64,000 bases of DNA from Bin80 sp965116685 (GTDB lineage Bacteria > Bacteroidota > Rhodothermia > Rhodothermales > Bin80), in the NCBI GenBank assembly GCA_965116685.1, contig OZ220707.1:1984001-2048000 (forward strand), given 5' to 3'. Below the pieces are notes generated by a model, which ran no database searches, was not told the origin of the DNA, and saw only the letters and a list, made by a program, of their open reading frames with translations. Positions 38,029 to 47,059 of this stretch are shown here, in pieces. The position numbers and the translations under genes were made by a program. Each line of letters starts with the position of its first letter. Position 1 is the stretch's first letter.

Positions 38029-39096
38029 TTCACGGAGGTGGCGAACATAGAGTTCTGCTACACTGGGCCAACTGAATTTTGCGGCGGTATGGTTGTGGGC
38101 CTTCGCTCGCGCTGCCGCAGAGGCGGGATAGTTCAGGATGGCGTTCTTGAACGCGGACGCATCGCCGCTTGGCACAAGCCGTCCGTTGACATCATTGGTG
38201 ATGACATCCCGGATTCCTTCCAGGTCCGCGGCGATGGCGGGTGTGCCGGATGAACCAGCTTCCAGCATGACGACGCCAAAGCCTTCCATGTCTCCCTCAA
38301 CAGGGAGATTCGGCATGATTAGAAGGTCGGACTCGCCGTAGAGTTTTACGAGATCTTCATCAGAGCAGCGGCCTAGTAGATGTACGCGTCCTTCCAGCCC
38401 ACGCGCTGCGGCGGCGCGCCGGATGGTTTCCGATTCGGGGCCCGTACCAGCGACCCAGTATTCAACGTGTGATGGCAGCACTGGCATGACCTGATCAACA
38501 AACCAGGCAAACCCCTTCCGTTTCACCAGGCGGCCGACGCTAAGCAGTTTTTGCACGCGATCGCGCTCACTCCCAGCCCCCATCGTGTATCTTGATAAGG
38601 TGACTCCATTCGGAATGACTTGAATACGTGACGGGGGCATGCCCCGTTTTTCACATTCAAGCCCGGTCGCCCGGCTTACAGGTAAAACACAGTCAAGAGC
38701 TTTCAATGTGCGGCGGACCTGCAAGGTCTGATAGATTCCCGGAAGGGTTACATCCCGGCCGTGAGCAATGGCGGCTAACTGAATGTTTGCAGCCGAGCAC
38801 CGCTTGCGTATGAGCGTCGCCAGGGCTCCGGTGACCATGGACGAAAACAGTATGACATCCGTCTGTTTTTTTGAGGCGATCCGGTGCAGGCGTGCCGCAG
38901 TTGCTGCAAGCCAAGGCGGACACTGAATATGGTGCCACCTCCATGCACTGCGCAGCACCAATTGCCAGTACTGCAGGTCATCCCGTTTCGCCAGCACATC
39001 CGCAAGCTCTACGGCAACGCGCTGCATCCCCCCAATACTTTCAAGAGGGCTGTTCTCGGGGGGGAACGAGTGAGAAACGAATAACAGACGCACCAC
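38002..39096 (-). CDS. GT4-type glycosyltransferase
   Basis: A 364-residue GT-B glycosyltransferase. The C-terminal half has the nucleotide-sugar region LLSVGRLVKRKGFAWFVDQV and the E-x7-E motif in EGFGVVMLEAGSSGTPAIA. The start is a GTG at 39096 that shares its G with the TAG stop of the upstream glycosyltransferase (TAGTG), so the two are coupled. Likely role is envelope glycolipid or polysaccharide synthesis; donor and acceptor are unknown. Confidence 0.88.
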   Translation of the reverse strand: MVRLLFVSHSFPPENSPLESIGGMQRVAVELADVLAKRDDLQYWQLVLRSAWRWHHIQCPPWLAATAARLHRIASKKQTDVILFSSMVTGALATLIRKRCSAANIQLAAIAHGRDVTLPGIYQTLQVRRTLKALDCVLPVSRATGLECEKRGMPPSRIQVIPNGVTLSRYTMGAGSERDRVQKLLSVGRLVKRKGFAWFVDQVMPVLPSHVEYWVAGTGPESETIRRAAAARGLEGRVHLLGRCSDEDLVKLYGESDLLIMPNLPVEGDMEGFGVVMLEAGSSGTPAIAADLEGIRDVITNDVNGRLVPSGDASAFKNAILNYPASAAARAKAHNHTAAKFSWPSVAELYVRHLRELHAGTLTD

Positions 39097-40358
39097 TAAG
39101 CAACCGCTTTTCGAATACGTCGTTCAGACCCGGACGTGGCAAGAGTCTCGCCATGTTTTGCGGGAAATCCCTGCCAGATCTCTTGATAGTAGCCGGCTAG
39201 GTGGCCCATAATATTGGTCCACTCGAAAGCCATCGCCCGCCCACGGGCTGCTCTGCCCAACGCTTTCCGGAGTTGATGATCAGAGATGAGCCGGGTTACA
39301 CTTTCGAGAAACGCCGCAGTATCCCGTGGGGGAGCCAGATAGCCGGTTTTTCCATCAAGGACGAGGAGGTCGCTACCACTTGCGTTGGCACATACTGTCG
39401 GAAGGCCCGAAGCCATGGCTTCCAGGGTTACATTGCCAAAGGTTTCCGTATCACTGGGGAACAGAAAGACATCACCGGATGCATATGCGGTTGAAAGTTC
39501 AGTTCCCTCGAGAGGGCCGGTAAACACCGTGTCCTTGAGACGCCCTTCCAGAGTACCACGCGCGGGACCGTCACCGACGATCAGACCTTTATGGGCAATC
39601 CCTGTGGCACTCAGAGCCTCAAGTACTTCGGCAAAAACAGTCAGGTTTTTCTCCCAGACAAGCCGACCGACGTAGGAAACCACCACGTCTTCATCATCAA
39701 AGCCGTGAGCTAAGCGCCACGTTTGGCTCCGGTGATCAGGAGAAAACCGCTTTGGATCCACACCTCGTGCCCAGACCCGGATTCCACTTGTGATTCCATG
39801 AGAACGCAACATATCGCCAATGCTGGGGGAAGGAACATAGATATGCTCGACCTGAGAGTAGAACCAGCGTCCGTATCGCCATGCTGTATCCTCCAGGAAA
39901 TCCATACGGTAGAGCGGATTGTACTCTGCAAAGTATTTCAGGTAGGCGGTGAAGTGCGTGTGAAAAGAGGATACGACGGGGACCTGATGGGATTTTGCCC
40001 ACTTCAGCGCCTGTGCGCCGGCATAGTCTGGAGTGGCAATGTGAACCAAGTCCGGCTCAAATGCTTCCAAGCGGGCCCATCCCTTTCTGGAAATGCCAAC
40101 ACTCAGACGATAGTCACTTCGGCCGGGGACGGGAATGGATGGCACGGAAATCAGCGTGCCATTGTGCAGAAGAGCAGGCGGTTTGTTGGTGGTCGGCGCA
40201 AAAATGAGCACCTTGGCGCCGCGGCTCTCCAGATAACGAACCAGGCGATTGAGCGTCAGCGCAACACCATCCGAGATATGGTTATAGGCACCCGCAAATA
40301 ACGCAATCCGCCGACCGGCTACTGGCGCATGAACAGACACATCCGTAAATGGTGACAT
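39096..40358 (-). CDS. GT4-type glycosyltransferase (MgtA/SQD2-like)
   Basis: The 420-residue protein opens with IALFAGAYNHISDGVALTLNRL, has HIATPDYAGAQALKWAK and SFHTHFTAYLKYF in the acceptor half, and SYVGRLVWEKNLTVFAEVL plus ETFGNVTLEAMASGLP (E-x7-E) in the donor half. This pattern is closest to the alpha-mannosyltransferase and sulfoquinovosyltransferase group of GT4 that glycosylates lipids. It is coupled to the next glycosyltransferase and starts 76 bases after uvrA on the same strand. Confidence 0.88.
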   Translation of the reverse strand: MSPFTDVSVHAPVAGRRIALFAGAYNHISDGVALTLNRLVRYLESRGAKVLIFAPTTNKPPALLHNGTLISVPSIPVPGRSDYRLSVGISRKGWARLEAFEPDLVHIATPDYAGAQALKWAKSHQVPVVSSFHTHFTAYLKYFAEYNPLYRMDFLEDTAWRYGRWFYSQVEHIYVPSPSIGDMLRSHGITSGIRVWARGVDPKRFSPDHRSQTWRLAHGFDDEDVVVSYVGRLVWEKNLTVFAEVLEALSATGIAHKGLIVGDGPARGTLEGRLKDTVFTGPLEGTELSTAYASGDVFLFPSDTETFGNVTLEAMASGLPTVCANASGSDLLVLDGKTGYLAPPRDTAAFLESVTRLISDHQLRKALGRAARGRAMAFEWTNIMGHLAGYYQEIWQGFPAKHGETLATSGSERRIRKAVA

Positions 40359-40434
40359 GAATCAAGGTGAAAGCGAAAATTGCACACCTACCCGAGGGAA
40401 AGTCGCAACGAATCGCCAGAAAGTAACAGAGGAC

Positions 40435-43275
40435 TCAGGCGGGCACCTTTTTTGGTGCGAGCAAAGGGGCCAGGAAACGCCCAGTATGACTTTCAGGAAC
40501 GCGGGCAATTTCTTCTGGAGTCCCGGAGGCAACAATGTAACCACCATTTGAGCCACCCTCGGGGCCCAGGTCAATGATATGGTCGGCACATTTGAGCGTA
40601 TCCAGGTTGTGCTCTATGATGACAACCGTGTGTTTTGCTTCAGCGAGTTGCTCAAATGCATGGACCAACTTCTGCACGTCTACAAAATGTAATCCGGTTG
40701 TGGGCTCGTCAAAGATGTAAAAAACATGGTAATTGGGTTGTTGAACCAGGCAACTCGCCAACTTAATCCGCTGTGCTTCTCCGCCAGACAATGTAGGAGC
40801 AGGTTGCCCCAATTTCAGATAGCCGAGTCCAACGGTCTGCAGAGGCGAAAGCAACCGGCATAGACGGGCGTGGTCGGAGAAAAACTCCAGTGCTTGGTCA
40901 ACAGACAGGTTGAGGACCTCGTGGATATTCTTTCCCTTGTAGAGCACATGCAGTGCTTCGTCGCTGTAACGGGTACCGTTACATTCTTCGCAGGGGAGAT
41001 GGAGGTCGGCCAGGAACTGCATTTGGACGGTGACCGCCCCCTCTCCATCGCATTCGGAGCAGCGCCCTCCCGGGATATTGAACGAAAAAAATGCGGGCTG
41101 ATAGTTATGCAGTTTTGATTGGGGGGTTTGCGAAAAAAGAAGCCGGATGATATCAAAGGCCTTCACGTAAGTCACCGGATTTGAGCGTGAAGATCGTCCG
41201 ATCGGTGATTGGTCAACAATCTGGACCGACTTGACGCTTCTGTGAACTTTCAGCGACTTGCAAGGAAGAGAATCCAGGTTGGCGAGGTCGGGGCTGATCT
41301 TGTCTTTTAATCCCTTGTATAAAATTTCCTGGACCAGCGTGGATTTCCCTGAGCCGCTGACTCCAGTCACACAGGTAATCAGTTCCAGAGGGAATTTTAC
41401 ATTAAGATCTTTCAGGTTGTGGAGGTTTGCCCCCTTGATTTCGGCAACACGAGTCCAATCAGGCTTGCGGCGTTTTTCGGGAACGGGGATCGACTCATTC
41501 CCGCTGAGGTAAGCGCCGGTCCTTGAATCTGTATGCTCAAGCATTTCATTGATTGGGCCCTGGAAGATCAGTTCGCCTCCCCGGTTTCCCGATTCAGGCC
41601 CCAGGTCAACGATATGATCTGCACTACGGATCACATCTGGATCGTGCTCAACGACAATCACGGTGTTCCCCAAATCACGCATACGCTTGAGAGTCGAAAT
41701 CAGGCGCAACGTATCTCTTGGATGGAGTCCAATCGTAGGCTCATCAAGGACGTAAAGTGCTCCAACGAGAGCACTTCCGAGCGCTGTGGCTAAGCGGATT
41801 CGTTGACTCTCTCCCCCGCTGAGCGTCTCGGATAGTCGCCCCAGGGAGATATATTCAAGACCAACATCAATCAGGAAGCGAAGACGTTTGCGGATTTCGT
41901 GTAGCAGGATCTCGGAGGCCTCCTGATCATAGCGGGAGAGTTCGAGATGATCAAAAAACTCTTTGGCCTCCTGTATCGACATCTCAACCACCTGGCCAAG
42001 ATGTTTACCACCAATCTGTACATATAAGGCGTCTTGACACAGACGTGCTCCGTTGCACTGAATACAATCGCCGAAGCCCATAAACCGGGCATTGTGAAGG
42101 CGGTGCGACTTGTCGTAGGTATTACGCCGTAGATACCGGAAGAAGCCAAAAACTCCTTTATACGAGAATCCATCCCCATGCCATAAAACGTGCTTGTGTT
42201 CTTCGGGAAGGTTCTCGTATGGCACTTGGGGGTCAATCCGCATCTTTTTCGCACAGCGGAGCATGCCATCCTTGAATTCACCCCAGCGAGATCCTTCAAA
42301 GGGCTTCAGAGCTCCTTCAACGAGAGACAGCTTTGAGTCAGGGACGACTAGATCCCGGTCCAGGCCCTTCGATCGCCCATACCCATTACAAGAAGGGCAG
42401 GCACCCAACGGGCTGGTGAAGGAGAACAGCTTGGGATGTGGTTTCGCAAACGTTATCCCATCCAATTCAAGCCACTTACAGAAATCCAGTCTGGATTCGA
42501 GAATATCCCGTGAGGTTGCCGAAGGGACAAAGACAGAGCAGTCCCCATCCCCTTCGCGAAACGCCAACTCAATCGAATCGGCGATGCGGCTTGTTACCTT
42601 CTCATCATCTTTCCTGATCACCAGGCGGTCAAGCAGCACCCAAGCCAAATTTAACGGGACCGGAAGATCATCAAGATCCGATTTTGTCAGATCAAACAGG
42701 TTAATCTTTTTTTCCTCGCAGAGATAAAGTAGTCGATGGAAGCCTCTCTCTACAAGGATATCCAAAGGAGGGGAGTTGGGGTTATTATTTTGGGCAGGAA
42801 AGGTTAAATAGAATCGGGTGCCGTCTGGTAAGTTGGCCCGAAGGGCATTGGCGACGGAACGAGGAGTATCCCGGGTAACCATATTTCCACTGATCGGAGA
42901 GATGATCTTGCCGATCTGGGCATAGAGCATACGGAGATGGTCATAAATTTCCGTTTGTGTGGCTACGGTTGAACGTGGGTTTTTCGAGAGTACCCGTTGC
43001 TCAATGGCGATGGCTGGTGCAAGCCCCGTAATAAAATCCACATCGGGCTTATCCATTCGCTCCAGAAACTGGCGCGCGTAGGAGCTTAAGCTCTCCATAT
43101 AACGTCTCTGACCCTCCGCAAAAATCGTGTCAAAGGCCAGACTTGACTTACCAGAACCGGAAGGGCCGGTTACGACTACAAGGCGGCGCTTTGGCAAGGC
43201 CAAATCAAAGCCCTTCAAGTTATGCTGACGGGCACCCCGGACCGTAATGTAGTCGCGGGGACTCAAATGAGACAT
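40435..43275 (-). CDS. uvrA: Excinuclease ABC subunit A
   Basis: The 946-residue protein is a full-length UvrA. Two ABC modules are visible: Walker A GPSGSGKSSLAFDTIF near residue 36 and GVSGSGKSTLVQEIL near 645, with signatures LSGGESQRIRLA and LSGGEAQRIKLA. Zinc-binding Cys pairs occur in CPSCNGYG and CIQCNGARLC, and in CSECDGEG and CEECNGTRY. It detects DNA damage for nucleotide excision repair. No sign of truncation. Confidence 0.98.
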   Translation of the reverse strand: MSHLSPRDYITVRGARQHNLKGFDLALPKRRLVVVTGPSGSGKSSLAFDTIFAEGQRRYMESLSSYARQFLERMDKPDVDFITGLAPAIAIEQRVLSKNPRSTVATQTEIYDHLRMLYAQIGKIISPISGNMVTRDTPRSVANALRANLPDGTRFYLTFPAQNNNPNSPPLDILVERGFHRLLYLCEEKKINLFDLTKSDLDDLPVPLNLAWVLLDRLVIRKDDEKVTSRIADSIELAFREGDGDCSVFVPSATSRDILESRLDFCKWLELDGITFAKPHPKLFSFTSPLGACPSCNGYGRSKGLDRDLVVPDSKLSLVEGALKPFEGSRWGEFKDGMLRCAKKMRIDPQVPYENLPEEHKHVLWHGDGFSYKGVFGFFRYLRRNTYDKSHRLHNARFMGFGDCIQCNGARLCQDALYVQIGGKHLGQVVEMSIQEAKEFFDHLELSRYDQEASEILLHEIRKRLRFLIDVGLEYISLGRLSETLSGGESQRIRLATALGSALVGALYVLDEPTIGLHPRDTLRLISTLKRMRDLGNTVIVVEHDPDVIRSADHIVDLGPESGNRGGELIFQGPINEMLEHTDSRTGAYLSGNESIPVPEKRRKPDWTRVAEIKGANLHNLKDLNVKFPLELITCVTGVSGSGKSTLVQEILYKGLKDKISPDLANLDSLPCKSLKVHRSVKSVQIVDQSPIGRSSRSNPVTYVKAFDIIRLLFSQTPQSKLHNYQPAFFSFNIPGGRCSECDGEGAVTVQMQFLADLHLPCEECNGTRYSDEALHVLYKGKNIHEVLNLSVDQALEFFSDHARLCRLLSPLQTVGLGYLKLGQPAPTLSGGEAQRIKLASCLVQQPNYHVFYIFDEPTTGLHFVDVQKLVHAFEQLAEAKHTVVIIEHNLDTLKCADHIIDLGPEGGSNGGYIVASGTPEEIARVPESHTGRFLAPLLAPKKVPA

Positions 43276-43387
43276 AGGGATCTGAGATCAAACTCTCTTC
43301 TACGCACATCCGGGCAACTTGCTCTCGGAACCGCTTGGCAAGGCATCTGTAGCAAGGAGGTGCCGGTACGAGTGCACACTTTACTAT

Positions 43388-45418
43388 ATGATTTTTGTCA
43401 ATCCGCTGGTCTTAATAGGATTAATTGCAGCGGTTCTTCCCTTACTCGTGCATCTGTTCAACTTTCGGCGGCCAAGGCGTCTGGAGTACAGTTCACTTGC
43501 TCTGTTGCGGTCCATCCAGCGAATGACCGTGCAGCGAGTGCGTATCCGCAACTGGTTGCTTCTCATTTTGAGGACACTGGCGTTATGTGCTCTGGTTTTT
43601 GTATTTGCACGTCCAACGCTGATTGGATCCTCCAGCACCCAGTTTTTTGGACGTTCCAGTGTCTCTATGGTACTGGCGATTGATGCATCATTGTCCATGA
43701 TGCAGCGGGACTCTGAGGGAACACGTCTGGACCAGGCAAAGGCGATTGCGCGGTCCATCGTGCAGTCAGCCGCCCCGGGAGATGAGATTTTTATCATGCG
43801 AGCAGATGCACAACAGCTTGAATCCATTGACGATTTAATGGAGTTACAGCCAACTTACGTGACTACAGCAGCAGCTTCAACCGTGCGGCAGGCATCAGAA
43901 CTTCTGAGTCAGAAGGCGACGCATCTAAACAAGGTCATCTATTACCTGGGGGATCTCCAGGCATCCACGCTGATGGATTCTCTGCAGACACCTCTGCGGG
44001 AGAGCGACCGTATGATATTGATTCCTGTTGGTGGAACAGAAGTGAGGCCCAACGTGGGAATTTCCGATGTACAGGTGGTCAGCCGGATTGTAGATCCGGG
44101 CACACCGGTTGCGGTTGAGGCGACCGTAGTCAATCATGGAGCCTCCCCAATTGATGACTACGCCGTGAGTTTGTATCTGGAAGACAGACGGGTCGCACAA
44201 ACCAGTGTTGCGCTTGCATCCGAGGTGCCTGTTCGTGTATTGCTTCGAGGAGCAGCAGAGACGCGAGGATGGATTGCAGGCTATGTGGTCACAGAGGATG
44301 ATGGGTTGGCAGAGGACAACCAGCGGCATTTCACGCTCAACGTACCGGCGCAAAGAGATATCCTGGTGGTACATGGTAATGGGGCGCAGACAAGTCATGT
44401 GGAACTGGCTCTTTCTCTGCGCGATGAATCGGGTGGATTACAGATCACGAAAATTCCCCAGCGGGGGTTGGTCGCTGCGCCCCTGAGCCAGTACTCGGCA
44501 ATCTTTCTGATCGGACCGGATGAACTCAGTAGCGGTGAAGTTGGCAGGCTTGACCAGTATGTTCAGGATGGAGGTGGATTGCTGATTTTTCCAGGTGCAG
44601 ATCCGGTTCCAGTGAATATTCTCATGGAGGTCTTGGGTGCAGGGCGTGTAGCGATTCAGGAGTGGGAGACTTCAATTGAATCGGCAGATTTTGAGCACCC
44701 GCTGTTTGAGGGGGTCTTTACGGCTTCAGAGCGGACTCAAAGATTAGAGACAGTACGCATTCACCGCGCTGCACAATACGTGCCGGGAGCCGCCGCAGAG
44801 CAGACCTTGATCACACTTCTGGGCCAAGCCCCGCTTTTACAGGAAATCCGGTACAAGAATGGTCATATACTCTTCCTGGCGGTTGCACCAGAGTTGTCGT
44901 GGAGTGATTTGCCGGTTCGGGGTTTATTTGTTCCACTGATGTACCGGGCAGCACATTATCTTTCTGCCGGGGGATCCGTGCAGGGCGAAGAGATGCTGGT
45001 TGGTCGAGGCGCCACGATCAGGGTTGCTGCAGTACAGGGGCAAATCACACTGGAGATGCCGGATGGGACCGAACAAATGCCGACCCAACGCCAGGTCTTC
45101 GGTGCAAGCTTGATTGAATTCGAAGCGGATTCACCAGGGATCGCACAGGTACGGGTGGAAAATCATCCTGTACGGCTTGTCAGTGTTGGGCTTGATCCTA
45201 GGGAATCCCGTTTATCCTATGCAGTACCGGAAGAGGCTGGTGATCTACTGGAAGAGGCGCTGGATGCTCCCGTTGATGTCCTGGAGGTTGATTCCCAGGA
45301 CGAAGCTGCGATGAGGCAGGCACGCGCAGGCGTAGAACTCTGGCGTCACTTTTTAGTGCTGGCGCTTCTTCTTCTGGCAGCAGAAATGACCCTCGCTTCA
45401 AATTGGCGAAGCCGTTAA
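43388..45418 (+). CDS. BatA-type membrane protein with VWA-like region
   Basis: About 676 residues from ATG 43388. The N-terminus FVNPLVLIGLIAAVLPLLVH then HLFNFRRPRRLEYSSLALLR is the BatA/aerotolerance N-terminal domain of Bacteroidota, with a second membrane segment at about 55-75. A VWA-like domain follows (LAIDASLSMMQRDSEGTRLDQAK, about 98-120), then a glutamine-amidotransferase-like region and a C-terminal membrane segment. The role is not known. hflX starts 3 bases after its stop, so the two are likely one operon. Confidence 0.82.
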   Translation: MIFVNPLVLIGLIAAVLPLLVHLFNFRRPRRLEYSSLALLRSIQRMTVQRVRIRNWLLLILRTLALCALVFVFARPTLIGSSSTQFFGRSSVSMVLAIDASLSMMQRDSEGTRLDQAKAIARSIVQSAAPGDEIFIMRADAQQLESIDDLMELQPTYVTTAAASTVRQASELLSQKATHLNKVIYYLGDLQASTLMDSLQTPLRESDRMILIPVGGTEVRPNVGISDVQVVSRIVDPGTPVAVEATVVNHGASPIDDYAVSLYLEDRRVAQTSVALASEVPVRVLLRGAAETRGWIAGYVVTEDDGLAEDNQRHFTLNVPAQRDILVVHGNGAQTSHVELALSLRDESGGLQITKIPQRGLVAAPLSQYSAIFLIGPDELSSGEVGRLDQYVQDGGGLLIFPGADPVPVNILMEVLGAGRVAIQEWETSIESADFEHPLFEGVFTASERTQRLETVRIHRAAQYVPGAAAEQTLITLLGQAPLLQEIRYKNGHILFLAVAPELSWSDLPVRGLFVPLMYRAAHYLSAGGSVQGEEMLVGRGATIRVAAVQGQITLEMPDGTEQMPTQRQVFGASLIEFEADSPGIAQVRVENHPVRLVSVGLDPRESRLSYAVPEEAGDLLEEALDAPVDVLEVDSQDEAAMRQARAGVELWRHFLVLALLLLAAEMTLASNWRSR

Positions 45419-45421
45419 AGG

Positions 45422-46753
45422 ATGGGACGAAAACTACATATTACAGGTGAGCCGCACAAGGAGACGGTCCTATTGGTAGGAGCGGTGCACGCAAAAGGCA
45501 GTGGAGACGACTCTCTTAATGAGTTGGCACAACTGGCGGAAACGGCGGGCGCATCCGTAGCCGGTCGTGTAAAGCAGGTGCTGCAAAGACCGCATCCAGC
45601 GACTTATATCGGCTCGGGAAAAGTGGAGGAGATTGCAGAGATCGTGCAAAACGAAAAAATCAGCACCGTGTTGTTTGATGATGAGTTAAGCCCGAACCAG
45701 ATCCGAAATCTCGAGCGGATAATTGGTTGCAAGCTCATTGATCGATCCCAACTCATTTTGGATATTTTTGCAAAGCGGGCAAAAACGGCGGTCGCCAAAA
45801 CCCAGGTCGAGCTGGCGCAGCTCGATTATCTGCGTACACGGTTGACAAGGCAGTGGACACACCTTTCAAGACAACAGGGAGGGATTGGGACACGGGGCCC
45901 TGGAGAAACCCAGATTGAGACGGATCGCAGGCTGATCGGGCAGCGCATGGCGACGCTCCGGGAACGGTTGAAGCGTATAGACCAGCAGCGCACAACCCAA
46001 AGAAGACGAAGAGCAAAGTATTGCAGAATCGCTCTTGTAGGGTACACGAATGCAGGGAAATCCACACTGATGAATGCTCTTTCTCAAAGTGGAGTGTTTG
46101 CAGAGGATCGGCTTTTTGCAACACTGGATGCAACCACGCGTCAGTGGCCGCTCTCCCGCTCAACGACGGTACTGCTTTCGGACACCGTAGGATTCATCCG
46201 TAAACTGCCCCACAAACTGATTGAGAGCTTCAAGAGCACGCTTGACGAAGTGCGCCAAAGTGATGTGCTAATTCATGTGGTCAGTACGGCACATCCAGGC
46301 TTTGAAAATCAGATGACGGTTGTGCGTCAAACGCTGCAGGAAATCGGTGCTCTGGAGATCCCTACCCTGCTGGTCTTTAACAAGATTGATGCGCTGGAAA
46401 CACCTTCAGAAACCTTGGTTGCCTTGAAACGCGATTATCCGGAAGCAATCCCGATTGCCGCTCTACGCGGAATAGGCTTGAATACTCTGACTAGTCGTGT
46501 TGAAGACATGGTTCAGGAGACACAGGTTGAGGACTCCGCCTTGATCCCGGTCACCGATGGTCGCACGTTGGCAGAGATCCAGCGACTAGGAGAGGTGCTT
46601 AGTCAGGAACTAGTCCGGGTGAGTAGCAATGAGGAGTTTGCCAGTGAAGAGGCGCTTCACGTGCGGTTCCGTATTACAAATGACAAGTCGGACGAGCTTG
46701 CGCGCCTGCTTGCACCCCACAAAGGATTGGAGCGGCTCTCCAGGGAGGCCTGA
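45422..46753 (+). CDS. hflX: GTPase HflX
   Basis: A 443-residue GTPase. The N-terminal HflX domain shows HPATYIGSGKVEEI and FDDELSPNQIRNLE, then DRSQLILDIFAKRAKT and GIGTRGPGETQIE. The G domain has GYTNAGKSTL (G1), DTVGFIRKLP (G3) and NKID (G4). HflX binds the ribosome and splits stalled or hibernating ones. Full length and intact. Confidence 0.96.
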   Translation: MGRKLHITGEPHKETVLLVGAVHAKGSGDDSLNELAQLAETAGASVAGRVKQVLQRPHPATYIGSGKVEEIAEIVQNEKISTVLFDDELSPNQIRNLERIIGCKLIDRSQLILDIFAKRAKTAVAKTQVELAQLDYLRTRLTRQWTHLSRQQGGIGTRGPGETQIETDRRLIGQRMATLRERLKRIDQQRTTQRRRRAKYCRIALVGYTNAGKSTLMNALSQSGVFAEDRLFATLDATTRQWPLSRSTTVLLSDTVGFIRKLPHKLIESFKSTLDEVRQSDVLIHVVSTAHPGFENQMTVVRQTLQEIGALEIPTLLVFNKIDALETPSETLVALKRDYPEAIPIAALRGIGLNTLTSRVEDMVQETQVEDSALIPVTDGRTLAEIQRLGEVLSQELVRVSSNEEFASEEALHVRFRITNDKSDELARLLAPHKGLERLSREA

Positions 46754-47059
46754 TTGCAGCGCCATGAATTCCCGAAATCGTACGATCATACAAAGGAACT
46801 AGGGCGGTGCAAAGTGGTTGCACTTGTGTTGCCGGTATGGTGGGAAACACCCACATTTTTATTCGTGGTACCGGCTCATTACGCAGTAGAAATCCGATGT
46901 GTACCATTCGGTGGTTTTGATTCCAAAAATTAATGCTTGTGCAATCGGATTAGACTTGTCTCTCGCGTGCTCCCGTTTTGTCCATGATCGCGAGTTATTG
47001 CCTGTATCCAACAGACAACGATAGGGGTTTACATTGAAGGAGGCCCCACCAGGGTATTC
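46754..47059. other. Intergenic region upstream of gyrB
   Basis: No gene or RNA recognised. It should carry the gyrB promoter; AAGGAGG occurs at 47037-47043, 16 bases before the gyrB start, farther than a usual SD. Confidence 0.45.

Noticed and set aside
46754..47059. Gap before gyrB examined for a tRNA or small RNA
   Set aside because: No cloverleaf, T-loop sequence or strong hairpin with a T run was found.
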